Assembly (NCBI RefSeq): GCF_013368755.1
Contig: NC_049562.1
Coordinates: forward strand, 4,092,001 to 4,156,000
DNA length: 64,000 nt
Reading direction: 5' to 3'
DNA from: Talaromyces rugulosus
Taxonomy: Eukaryota; Ascomycota; Eurotiomycetes; Eurotiales; Trichocomaceae
The position numbers were made by a program, and so were the translations under genes. Positions within the stretch are counted from its first letter, which is position 1. Every line of letters begins with the position of its first letter. Below, piece after piece: positions 1-12,707 of this stretch. The notes below the pieces were generated by a model that made no database searches, was not told where the DNA came from, and saw only the letters and a list, made by a program, of their open reading frames with translations.

Positions 1-292
1 TCTTATCTCCTCCAACAAGGAATGTGCTTGTTGCATCTCCGCCACGATATAGATTGGGAATATGCTTGGTGAGATAGGCATATTTTAGACGAGGCTCCTC
101 GTCTTCATCCTCTTCTTCGTCCTCGTCATCCTCTTCACTTTCATGTTCCTCGGCCGCATCACGGCCGGTTTGACTGCGTTCGTCGTCACTACTATGTAGA
201 TCGGCAGTTTGCGACGAAGAGGATCCCGGGAATTGCGATTGGGATGGCCCAGGGCCATCAGAAGAACCAGCAGCAGCGTCGACCGACTCCAT
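1..292 (-). CDS. vps41: Vps41, N-terminal part (HOPS complex subunit), cut by window edge
   Basis: The minus-strand frame from the ATG at 292 is open to the window edge (97 codons). It starts MESVDAAAG, is rich in Ser/Gln/Gly, then has a long Glu/Asp stretch followed by EPRLKYAYLTKHIPNLYRGG and a continuation into DATSTFLVGGDK. This acidic leader followed by PRLKYA..T is the known start of fungal Vps41, whose WD40-like beta-propeller begins here. Family role: subunit of the HOPS tether acting in vacuole fusion and AP-3 vesicle docking at the vacuole. The ATG was chosen because it is the first in frame and the leader looks like low-complexity fungal protein. It is divergent from the next gene, with 283 bp between the two starts. 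Only the N-terminus is visible, so the family call rests on about 30 residues. Confidence 0.72.
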   Translation of the reverse strand, partial: MESVDAAAGSSDGPGPSQSQFPGSSSSQTADLHSSDDERSQTGRDAAEEHESEEDDEDEEEDEDEEPRLKYAYLTKHIPNLYRGGDATSTFLVGGDK

Positions 293-575
293 CCTTGGGG
301 TCAGAGCAGCGCGTCGCCAGAGCTCCAGGGTGAAGCAATAGCTCCTCTCCGAGATGTGGAGAGGTCATGCCGCGGGGTGACTAAGCAGGTCCGCAATGAC
401 GCTGGTACGAAATGCTTGGCGTTCCGTGTTTATGCGACGATGAAGTCCCGCCGAGCGAAGTCTTCCTCACAGCATCAAATCCAAAAAAAATTGGGCATGG
501 TGCTCGTGCACTAACAAGGCGATTGTTTTCCGACAAATTAGACTTCTTACATTTGCGCATATTCAATTCGCCATT
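293..575. promoter_or_regulatory. Shared divergent promoter region
   Basis: 283 bp between the divergent starts of vps41 and the Mrx10-like gene. Small ORFs here are out-of-frame shadows. No specific regulatory motif was recognised. Confidence 0.4.
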
Positions 576-1913
576 ATGTTTGTTCGTTCGCGACTTTGTT
601 CCGGATTGTCAAGACAACATCAGGCGTTTAATAGATTACCAACGGTTTCTTTGAATGGGCGAAATGGCTTTTTCTCTTCAGCAGTCAAATTTGCGCCGAA
701 GCAACCTGCAGGAGGAGACATAGCCCAAAAAAAGGAAACTGCTTCGGAAAAGGCAAGCCAGGCAAACCGGAGGAAAACAGCCGCAAACACATCGCTTCGA
801 CGAGTTGCAGTAGAGGCACAGCGCTCAAGAGATGGCATTCTATCGGGAAGCCAGCTCTCTGAGAAGGGAACCGGGCAATCCAAGGTTATTATCCATGAAT
901 CTACTGTTTACTCATGTCGCTAATCTTTGAACTAGACGGTGACAGCGTACGCGGTTGCTGAGCGATTCGACCTGTCTCGGGTTAGAGATATCCTACAAGA
1001 AAAAGGCTACGAACCCGATCCTTTCAATACTCAACTCTACCCACAAGTACTACATGTCCAAGTTCCGCTTGATTCCGTTCGTCGAATGACAAACCCAAGT
1101 GTCGCAGACCTGCCTTCTGATGAAGCAGGGGATATATTCATTTTCCCTTCTGGGACTGTTGTTGCGTGGTCACTTCCAGACAGCTTTACTTCGTATTTCG
1201 CCTCGAGGACACTGCAGCCAGCAGCTGTTGGGCTGCATACGGATAACCCAGAGACCGAAAATTTGGACTTTGTGGAGGACACAGAACGGGAAAACAGCTA
1301 TATCAAAGGGGACACTATTGTACTTGGCACGAAACAGAATCCGGCCGACCCGCAGCCAACGTCATTAAACCGGCAGAGTATCGAGACGGTACTGACGAAA
1401 ATCGCATTTTCATCCGGGCTAGCGCGCAGCACGAAGCTTGCTGTTCTCGAGAGCCTTTTATTTGACTATTTTGAGTCGACTCGCGATATCCCGACGCTGC
1501 TTTCTCGCGGCTCACGGCTACCGTTCACCCGGGGTTTTATTCTTCGAAAGACAGGGCAGCTGCTCAGCGTAAGAGCACAGCTGAACCTGTATTCCGAGCT
1601 GACCGATTCCCTGCCGGATCTCTTTTGGGACAGCCGACACGACCTAGGTCTTGAGGGGTACTACGAACAAGTGGGCAGGGCCTTGGATGTCGGCATCCGC
1701 ATCAAGCTGCTGAATGAAAAGATGGATTATGCGCAGGAAATCGCGAGTGTTCTCCGTGAGAGGCTGAGTGAGACCCACGGACTCCGCCTGGAGTGGATTA
1801 TTATTCTCCTCATTGCTGTCGAAGTTGGGTTTGAGATTCTGCGTCTTCTATCAGAGCGCGACCTGACCAAAAAGGAGCAGGAGCAGGCACAGAGTGGAGA
1901 ACAGACGCAGTGA
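576..1913 (+). CDS. Mitochondrial RMND1/Mrx10-type protein (DUF155)
   Basis: Two exons, 576-884 and 936-1913, joined across a 51-bp GT..AG intron, give 428 aa. The N-terminus (MFVRSRLCSGLSRQHQAF) is Arg/Ser-rich without acids, as in a mitochondrial presequence. The C-terminal two thirds match the DUF155 family (yeast Mrx10 and Rmd1/Rmd8, human RMND1): the conserved core around DIFIFPSGTVVAWS, a long helical middle (residues about 250-380), and one predicted membrane helix near the C-terminus (LEWIIILLIAVEVGFEIL) followed by a short charged tail. Family role: inner-membrane protein linked to mitochondrial translation. The presequence favours the mitochondrial Mrx10/RMND1 branch over the cytosolic Rmd1 branch; that choice is inference. 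Confidence 0.85.
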
Positions 1914-2108
1914 GTGTTTTGAGATATGAAATGTTTTGTACATGTATTATAAGCATCGTGATACCCCATTCTACAAATTTAATGAGAAATGCATACAAAA
2001 AATATACATGACCATATCCTGCTAATCCAGGGTATACATGAAGCTCATCTATCATCTGGTCTTGGCGTGTTTGCATCACGTTTGCTTGACGAGATACTAC
2101 ATGCTATT

Positions 2109-2163
2109 ACTATTTTCATCATTCGTGTATTCTTCTCGGAATTTGAGCGAGACCATATTTACT
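2109..2163 (+). repeat. Direct repeat copy 1 (less diverged)
   Basis: Begins TATTTTCATCATTCG and ends GACCATATTTACT. Copy 2 lies about 250 bp downstream. Of eight visible substitutions between the copies, about six are C-to-T or G-to-A going from this copy to copy 2. Confidence 0.6.
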
Positions 2164-2358
2164 AACAATCCTACGCATTTTATTAAATTTTCACAGCCTA
2201 CATACATGTAAATTTAAGTAGACAAGGCAGCATTGCTGGTCAGCCCGGGTGACTAGAGCGCAGCCAATGGGCAAGCTCGAGCTCCACACGCCAGGTCATG
2301 CGCCGACTGCAGGTACTGATACAGCTTATCTCGAGCACCCCAGCTATTTTCATCGTTT

Positions 2359-2413
2359 ATTTTCATCATTTATTTATTCTTCTTGAAACTTGAACAAGAC
2401 CATATTTTACTGT
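2359..2413 (+). repeat. Direct repeat copy 2 (AT-shifted)
   Basis: Begins TATTTTCATCATTTA and ends GACCATATTTTACT, just upstream of the RNase T2 start. It is aligned to copy 1 at 2109-2163 and shifted toward A/T. Confidence 0.6.
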
Positions 2414-2437
2414 TTTCTCGACTGGAGTTGGGTAAGG

Positions 2438-4075
2438 ATGCAGCCTCTTCTCCAGCAACTGCCCGGCCCGCAGCGTCTGCTACAGTCATTCACCGGAGCT
2501 CTCAGCTTGTTGGGCTCTGATAGTAGTAATAGTCCTCTGCACCAGGAAGACGGCAAATTTTCTACCTGTCCATTACCGGAGCTGAGCTGCAAGACCCAGT
2601 TTGACAGCCAGGATACATGCTGTTTCAACTACCCTGGCGGTCATTTTGAGCAAACCCAGTTCTGGGATGCGGATCCGGCTGTTGGTCCGGACGATTCTTG
2701 GACGATACACGGACTGTGGTATGTATCCTTTTTTTTTCCCCTTCCCTTTTTTTTTATGGATTCGTTGCTTTTTATTTTCCTAATGAACGGCTCGTTGACG
2801 TAACATAACCAGGCCCGACCATTGCGATGGAGGGTTCGACCAGTACTGTGATAACCGCAGGCGGTACAGCAACATATCACTAATCCTCGTAGACTCTGGC
2901 CGCGGAGATCTACTTGAATACATGCAAAACTACTGGAAAGACTTTCGCGGAGACGACCCCAATCTCTGGGAACACGAATGGAACAAGCACGGGACTTGCA
3001 TTAGCACCTTGGAAACCAAATGTTACACGGATTATATCCCGCAGGAAGAAGTAGTAGATTACTTTGATAAAGCCGTTGAGCTGTTCAAGGGACTTCCTTC
3101 TTATGAGGTTTGCCTCTCTTTTTTTTTCCCCACCATTTTGTAACACAAACTAACTGTATATCAAAGACCCTGTCCGAAGCTGGCATTGTGCCATCGTACG
3201 ACGAGACCTATAACCTCGTCGACATTCAAAACGCGCTTAAAGCAGCACACGGAGCCGACGTCACAATAAAATGTCGCCGAGGCTCTCTGAATGAAATCTG
3301 GTACCATTTCAACGTAGGCGGCCGACTACAAACCGGAAAATTTGAACCCACCGAGCCAGGTGAGTAATTTTCTTTCTTTCTTGATGATAACGGGGAAATT
3401 TTTTTTTTTAACTCCAAAAAAAAGTCGGCGCAGCATCAAATTGCCCCAGATCAGGCATCCGCTACCCTCCCAAACGCTCAGCGCCGCCTCCGCCTCATAG
3501 GCCTCGTCCAACAGCCACTGATGGACCGGGGGGTCCCGAGCCTACTGGACCAGCGCATCCGCGTCAGGGGAACTTGAGGGTATACAACACGTTGAACCAG
3601 CAGCGAGGATGTCTGATCAGCCGTGGCACGTGGTTTACTTCCGGTACATGTGCGACTTATAGAGCCAAGGACGTCACCGGTAAGTGTTTCCTTGTCTCTC
3701 ATCAACAGGAAATAGTTACTGAAATACTGATAATAATAAAAAAAATAACAAGGCGGTTTCCACATTCAATCTCGCAGAGGCCCTTGCGGGTTTGTCAAGG
3801 ATGCTTTTACATGCGGTTATCAAATCCACAACCCTGCACTCTTCACTGTACGAGAAGAAACCCCCCTTCCTACCCCTTGAAAGGAAAAACAAAACAAAAC
3901 AAAACAAAAGCTAACACGAAAGCAGATTGGCGACGATAATCTACTCTCATACAACGGAAACAGCACTTTCTTCGCCGACAAGGTTCCCAAAGGCCATGTC
4001 CAAAGCAAGATTTTCGCGCATGGGGGTGTTGATAATCATGCCATTGAGCTGAATGTTGCCTGGTTTGAAACTTAG
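2438..4075 (+). CDS. rny1: Ribonuclease T2, Rny1 type
   Basis: Six exons (2438-2718, 2813-3107, 3167-3359, 3434-3679, 3753-3847, 3926-4075) give 419 aa. Both T2 active-site boxes are present: WTIHGLWPDHC (CAS I; the intron splits the Trp codon) and HEWNKHGTC (CAS II), each with its catalytic His; Cys residues flank them as in secreted T2 enzymes. A Pro-rich linker leads to a C-terminal domain of about 120 residues starting GNLRVYNTLNQQRGC, the extension typical of fungal Rny1. Family role: vacuolar/secreted RNase cleaving RNA through 2',3'-cyclic phosphates. The start at 2438 gives a leader with a weak hydrophobic stretch (LLQSFTGALSLLG); an unannotated upstream exon could supply a better signal peptide. 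The exon 4 acceptor could be 3424 instead of 3433 (both in frame). Confidence 0.9.
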
Positions 4076-4713
4076 TCAATACATATCTATTTTTACTGTT
4101 TGCATTGTCATGTTTATACATAGCCTTAGAAATACAATTACACATTGCTATCAGTTTACATATACTGAAATATAGGTTAGATACCGGTAAGAATCTTATC
4201 ATTATGCTACTTCCTCCGTAACAGCGTTTCTTCCTTAATCAACTAATTCATCTCCTCCGAAAATAACAAACGGGTCATTAGAGCCACACAAATGAAAGGG
4301 GCATCAAAACATTAAATCACAGGGGAAATTCAAAACTTCAGCATCTGATACATAATTCCTCTGATCAGACAAAAAAAAACAACAACAAAAAGACCAGAGA
4401 AGTACATGTCCTAAAAAAAAGGAAACAAAACAAAAAGATAAAAATTCAATGCTATACCAGCTTTTTCGCATATGCAGTTACCATGTCGCTCAAAAGGTGA
4501 ATCGAATGTTGTACAGGTTTCATTAAAGTGCCGTCCGAAAGAATGTTGAAATCGAAAAGCAAGTCTATCCAGTCAAAAAAAAGTTTATCGTCTCGTCCGT
4601 CAGTTGCGTGCCAGCCATATAAGCGTCAAGTCGTGTATCATCAGTGTCACCAAGCCTGGTCCAGAACGCCATTTTTGAAAGTCAAAAGGAATTTTCACCG
4701 CGGGAAATTTAGA
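4076..4713. other. Convergent 3' intergenic region, A-rich
   Basis: 638 bp between the converging rny1 and ace2 genes, with several A-runs (about 4371-4440). It probably holds both 3' UTRs. No gene is supported; the ORF at 4528-4800 is a shadow of ace2. Confidence 0.5.
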
Positions 4714-7019
4714 TCAGAAGAAGGAGTCGTGCGACTGATCTTCGGTGAAGTCCAAGAAAATGTCGTCATTCAAAGTGGGAGCAGGTTTAGCGGGGAATAA
4801 ATCCATGTCACTGGGGAAACTCGACCCATTGCTGAAATCCGAAAAGCTAGAGTCATTGTTCATGAAGATATCAATGTCGGCTCCGGCCTTGGAGCCCACA
4901 AGAGAAGGCACGGTGTGGGGTGATGAAAAGCCGGCGAGAGCCGAGTGCAATGCGTTTTCTGGCTCGTCAAAGCAGCCCGCGGCCTCGGAGATTAGAGGCA
5001 GGTCGGGAATTTCTTCTGGGATATTCTCAAGGCCGGATCTGGACGAAGACCCGGAAAGATAACCACCATCGCTGAATGGGCTGTGAGATCGAACACTCTG
5101 GGCAGGTGAGGGCTTATTGCCGGTGCTGTATCCTGGAGATGCTGGAGGAGTGAACGTGAAGACCTCGGATGGATGGCAGTAGTTGTTTGCCTCGAACAAG
5201 GTCATCTCATCTAGTGGGCTGGATCCTTGGATACTCATGCTTTCAAATACGTCGGAAGGAGGCGAGCCACACGAACTGTCTGAGCCTGATACGGATGGCG
5301 CTGCATTGCTGGAAGTGATCTTTGCGCGAGTTCGAGCAGCTTTGTCTTGACGTTCATCCATTTCTGGCCGGTTCTTCTTAGGGCGACCGCGCTTAGTTGT
5401 CTTTCGCACCACACCAGTGTAACCTCCAACACACATCCCGCGCTGTCTGTGGCGAGTCAAGGCATCGTGTCGGGCAAATACATTTCCACAGGGACATTCG
5501 TAAGGCTTGTCACCTGTGTGGATCTTGGCATGTCGCTTGAGGTCGTGGCCCCGAACGAAGCACTTGTGGCAGTGATCACATTTGTATTGTCGGTCACCAA
5601 GGTGGGTTTGGATGTGTGACTTGATGTTCTCCTTGCGGCCGAATCGTCTGTCGCAGCCAGGGTGTACGCAGACCCATTTGCCGTCCACGGGGTCGGGACC
5701 GGAAATATAGGATGCGATTTCGTCAATTGAGATTCCAGTTTCGGCAATGGAAGCCTGGACGCGGTTATCAAGGTTGAGATTGTCGATAGAAGCAACCCTG
5801 GGAGACAACTTGGATTTGGATGGCGAGTCTGGTGATGGGCTTTCCATATTCTGTGGGCTTGACCTGGATGGTGTTGCTGGCTCGATGGGCACTTTTGGTG
5901 TTTTGGACATATTTGCTGTGGGAAGTGGCATATAGGCGATTTCAGGCGATGACTGGAACGACGTAGAGGCTGACGATAACTGAACATAGTTTTGCTTGTC
6001 ATTCGAACTGAAAGTCTTGCTTTCGGACGGCGGTTGAAACTCTGTACTTTCGAAATCACTCTCCTGGCTGGTAAGCATATCAAAAGAATCATAATCAACA
6101 GGGGCAGTGTTAGGGGGAGAGGGGACATCAATTTGAGGCTCGGCAAAATTGCTTCCAGGCACTCCTTGGAGTGACTTGGCTCTTTCCATGTACGCGGGTT
6201 GGGCCGTCTGGTAGACGATATTTTTTGTGGGCGACCTGCGTGCATTCTGAGTATAGGTTACAGTTCTCCGAAAGGGAGTAGTGTCTGGAGTAAGTGGCAC
6301 ATAGTCTGAACAAAAAGGTTAGTTGACATTCATAGGAAAACTGGCTATTTGGACTCACTTGGGTGCATCTGTTTTTTTGGTGTTGATGGAGTGTACGAGT
6401 GCTGGGAAAGGTCTGACTGAACGGACATGCGTCGTAGGTCGTATACTTGAGGCAATCCTGATTGGCCGATTGCGTAGGAGTTCCATGACTCTTCGTTCAA
6501 TAGTTGGCTATCCAGACCATTGGCGAAGTTCATGCCAGCCTTCGTGTGTTGTTGTTGTTGTTGCTGTACATTGGGAACGGTGGGCTTTGACTGGCGATTT
6601 TTAAGGTTTTCGATTTCAATGTCAAAGCTACCATTGTCCATGCAAGCATAATTGACAATGTTTTCATTGCTAGACGGGTTAGTAAAAACGTTCAAGCCGC
6701 CAGGACCGAGTTGTTGGCAATCGGTATTTGACGACATATGGATGTGTGACTGGTCAAAGTACGGCTGGTTGAGCCGGCTCATGTGTTGTTGTTGCTGGGT
6801 TTCTCGGAGCACATTGGGGTGTCTTGTTGTGTAGCTATCTTTGGGGATGAGGTGTGCTCGCTGGTCAAGGCTCGATCCTCGCTTGTGCATTGAGTAGCGT
6901 TGCATTGCAGCAGCTGGGAGGTTGGGAGGATTGGCTGCCTCCAAGGCTACTGGGATAGAGATTTGACGGCGGTGCTGGCGCGAGCGCTTTTGGATGTTGC
7001 CTGATGGGCTAACAAGCAT
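4714..7019 (-). CDS. ace2: C2H2 transcription factor Ace2/Swi5 type
   Basis: Two exons (7019-6359, 6305-4714) joined by a 53-bp intron give 750 aa. Residues about 425-520 hold three zinc fingers in the Ace2/Swi5 arrangement: CVHPGCDRRFGRKENIKSH, CDHCHKCFVRGHDLKRH and the shorter CPCGNVFARHDALTRH, followed by a basic tail (KKTTKRGRPKKNRPEMDERQ type). The rest is low-complexity Ser/Pro/Gln, including a glutamine run near residue 180. The N-terminus MLVSPSGNIQKRSRQHRRQ agrees with the conserved start of Aspergillus Ace2. Family role: nuclear regulator of septation, cell-wall and conidiation genes in the RAM/Swi5 lineage. The start at 7019 was preferred to in-frame codons further upstream because the conserved N-terminal block begins there. 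Confidence 0.9.
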
Positions 7020-8099
7020 TGTGACTGAGGTGTGATTGGGGGCTTCGTGAGAAAGAATTTTTGGGTTTTCAAGCCTGGAACAAGTGGTTAATGGTCTGAC
7101 TTGGTGTTCTTGGATGCCTGGAAGCGGACCTTGAGTATAGACCTGAAGGGGGGGGGGATGGACCGCCCAATCCACTTGCGCAAACACCAGAGATTTGAAT
7201 GATGCCGGGGGATGATCCGATATGTCTCGTTTTTTTTTCTCTGGACGACTTGTTCGCCGACGACTTCAGGACTCGGGAGCTGTCCTTCTTCGTACGTCCT
7301 AAGGGAATCAATAATCTTGTCAGCTTTCGATCTTGTTTTAACAAAAACGACAACCGCTAGAAACTTAGTCTTGTCCTGGGGGAACTCCTCGAGGACGGTG
7401 AGTTTGCTTCTTTAAAACAGTGAGAAGATAGAGAGAGAGGTGGTTAGAGAGTGAGATTGGATGAGAGGCTATTCAGAGATCAATCAAAGTCTTGATACCT
7501 CAGATATATTGTGGAGGAAGTAGCCCGGCCGAGGGAAGCTACGTGCGTCAACAACGGGGCCGCGTTGCCGGGGCGACAAGGCTCGGGCGAACTGGTCGGC
7601 AAGGCCAGACAGGGCTGCCCAGTGGATCTGCTTAAAGTGATAAATAATGGCCATTGGGCGCATTGTCCTTGCGTCTCCGATCAATTAATTCTAATTAGTA
7701 TTATTTCTTCTAATATTATTATTAACTATGCCCTTGTTTATGTCACCTTTTTTGGCAGGGCTGAGCCTGGGAAACTCGGTGGATTTGACCCGTGAAGACG
7801 CCCTTTATTCGGGCATTATTCAATACGTAAATTGTCATGATCATGATGCAGCCTGGCCCCATGCATCTTTTTTCTCCTTGTTTCGTTTGATCTTCTGTTT
7901 TTCTTCTGGCGTCAATCAATAGCTCGCCCGATCGGATCGATTAGTGTAATCTCCTATCGGTGGTTCTATGACAGTAGACTCTAGTCTAATTTATTGTCCA
8001 AATATAGTCAAATAAATAAAAGGCAGGCATAGTAGTAGTACTATTATACTGTACACGACCATAGTCTCTGTGTACACTGTATAGTGTATACAGCACAAG

Positions 8100-8107
8100 T
8101 CACGTGA
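8100..8107. promoter_or_regulatory. TCACGTGA palindrome, site 1
   Basis: Perfect 8-bp palindrome with an E-box CACGTG core, 290 bp upstream of the ubiquitin-S27a start. An identical site lies 44 bp downstream. This is the core bound by bHLH factors such as Cbf1/SREBP types; the actual binder is unknown. Confidence 0.45.
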
Positions 8108-8143
8108 CTGGCGGGGAAGCGGTAGATCCGATCCGAAAGTTCC

Positions 8144-8151
8144 TCACGTGA
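8144..8151. promoter_or_regulatory. TCACGTGA palindrome, site 2
   Basis: Second identical palindrome, 44 bp from site 1 (about four helical turns, so on the same DNA face), shortly before the likely transcribed leader of the ubiquitin-S27a gene. Confidence 0.45.
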
Positions 8152-8225
8152 CCACACAATCAAATTTATCACAAGTCGCTGCTCCGCTTCTTCAAATTCC
8201 ACTACGATTTGCTCTGCAAGGTTAA

Positions 8226-8959
<734 letters not shown>

Positions 8960-9190
8960 ATGTTACCATGAGTGATATTGGGAATTGAGATATGAAGTAG
9001 AGTGGTGGATAGAAAAACCAAATCCAAAAAATCAAGTCTTCTTGACAATACTTTTATATTTTCGTAAAGTAATATAGTTGTAATATAGTATATAAAGACT
9101 ATGGCATCAATCAAAAATAAAGACTTCATGCTCAAGTGCTCGTGACAATACTTTCATATTTCATAAACGTCATATAGTATATCTAAAGAC

Positions 9191-10737
<1,547 letters not shown>

Positions 10738-11109
10738 GTCTTCGGAAACAATTGTCGCTTCAGGACGCGTGCGGTCGTTGAAGCTGTAGTGGTAGTAGGA
10801 AAAGAGAGCTGCAGCAATAGCGCTGAAGATGAGGAGAGAGAAAAAAGGCGGGCTGGTGTTTCGTCGTCTTGTCGCCACAGCTGTGTGCGTTATCAACAAA
10901 TTGATTTAGGAGATAGATAGTAATCAGTTTCAAAGTCACATAAAAGTCAATAATAATATAAGAACTGATGTTGACGATGAGGGGTTAATGGTGAGAAACA
11001 TGCATGGCCTGCGCCACCACATCTTGGGGTAGCTGCGAACCGATTGGCCGGCTATAAATAGAGGCCGGTGTGACTTGTGGCTGAGCATGTGGCTTGACAC
11101 ATCACACAT

Positions 11110-11640
11110 TATTTACTACTATTTACTACTAGTAGTACTACGTACTACGTACTATTGCATTATTTATTATTATTTGTATTATTTATTGCATCGGCAAGTC
11201 CGAAAGCCGCAATAAATGCCAATATTGAGTCCCAACACGTTGCAGTTGTTGAGATGTTTCGCCACCTTGCTAAGCCACTTTTGTGCATTTGACATGTTCA
11301 AAGCTCCCTGATTCAAGAGACATTGTTGGTCCAACTTTAAATGCATAGTACTACATAGTTAGTACATACTACTACGTAGTCACTACGAAATAACATCGGT
11401 GCTAGCCTGGATCCTGCAGTAGTTGAAAACAAAGGGATCATCCTCATCGTGCAGCAGGCCACCCGGCTTTCCGATTGGCTTCAAACAAATTCAATAAAGC
11501 AAGGAAATAATAACTAGGGCAAGACCATGCACAGCTGAAAAAAGCATACCCCTCTACTCGGTATCAATAACTCCCCAACTAACTACTACGTAACTAACTA
11601 CTAACTACCAACTAACTACCGCTCACTAGTGGTAGCTACA
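11110..11640. repeat. Dispersed TACTA / TACGTA / CTAACTA tracts
   Basis: Three clusters of short degenerate tandem motifs (ACTACTAGTAGTACTACG near 11125; ACTACTACGTAGTCACTACG near 11366; CTAACTACTACGTAACTAAC near 11579) over about 500 bp. Many are self-complementary (TACGTA, ACTAGT). Confidence 0.5.
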
Positions 11641-11779
11641 TCCATCCGTCCAATTGATCAATGCAGTAAGGCCATTCCCAAAACCCAGACTGCTGGAAAC
11701 ATGCCTGCTGCGGGCGCTGGTTGGCCGGCGGTCTCCTGCAGAAACTGTGGGGGCCTGAATCCACAGGCACCAAACCGAG

Positions 11780-11801
11780 CCCTAACCTAACCTAACCTAA
11801 T
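11780..11801 (-). repeat. Short telomere-like TTAGG repeat
   Basis: Plus strand reads CCCTAACCTAACCTAACC followed by TAA, i.e. TTAGG-type units plus one TTAGGG on minus. The unit is 5 bp rather than the fungal 6-bp TTAGGG, so it is only telomere-like. Confidence 0.4.
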
Positions 11802-12707
11802 GTAAAATATATTTTTTTCAGCTGCTCAAGGGGAAACTAGTAAACTTCCATTGCTTGGTACACCAGCTACAAAAGTAAAATGAAACGGAACATTCCTCGG
11901 TAGTCACGGACCGCATTCTATTCGTCACCACCGCGCTTCCTAGTGCTTCTTTGGGTTTCTGGTCGGGTCGGCCAATTGCATGTTCTCGGATATCTATCTC
12001 CCTGCTATCTAGATTCCACAATCCACAGTCTGTGGAGACACTACACAATGGAGAGAACCCCGCAGACATTTTTTTTCTGATGATAATTGATTGATAATTG
12101 AATTATGCATGTTTTTTCCTTCACATCTATAGGACCATTATGTAAAAACAAGACATTAAGCAGCGCCCGCGCTACTGCTGAACCTGCGATCCCGCACAGG
12201 AGCCGAACAGAGAGAGAGATATCAGGAAACGCCCGAATCAAATAATAGTGAAAAAAAAAAACAAGACCCCATTGTGCCAATCACTCCTTCGTATGCAAAA
12301 ACGTGTTTTTTTTCACCAATGCCACATCATCAACAACAACAACAACAAAAAGATCAAGTCTATAACAGAAAAGAATGGGGTATCGTGGAACATGCCCTGG
12401 TAACACTGCTCCAGCTCCAAAAAAAAAAGCTCAAGCTCAAGCTTAAGAGCTTCATTTTTTTTTTACCGTCAAGGCAATAATATGGAATCAAAAAACTCCA
12501 CCCCGCCCGTGTCACGTCGCATTCGCTCGGCGGTAGTGCTGTTTTCGCGTGAGAAATCTCGGGCGGTTTCGGGCGATTGATGCCGGCAATCAATCGCTCG
12601 TCGTGGTAGAAAAACCAGCCAGGTAATGGTGTATAGATGTATAGTGTATAGGTGTAGGTGTATAAGTGTATATCGCGAACTCGGTCGAGAAAAAAAAAAA
12701 GGTCGGG

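Larger units (their letters stand above)
1914..2437. other. Intergenic region with a diverged direct repeat
   Basis: 524 bp between two tandem plus-strand genes. It holds two related copies of a segment of about 55 bp (see repeat entries) and a more GC-rich middle at 2230-2340. No gene is supported. Confidence 0.5.
10738..12707. other. Long intergenic region with TACTA-type tracts and a TTAGG run
   Basis: About 2 kb without a supported gene. It contains the chitinase promoter, clusters of TACTA/TAACTA/TACGTA motifs (11110-11160, 11340-11395, 11580-11640), a short telomere-like CCTAA run (11780-11801), and A/T homopolymers. ORFs at 11818-12069 and 12041-12280 (minus) match nothing I know. Confidence 0.5.

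Noticed and set aside
209..514. ORFs opposite and downstream of the vps41 start
   Set aside because: They overlap the antisense of a recognised gene and have no protein-like composition.
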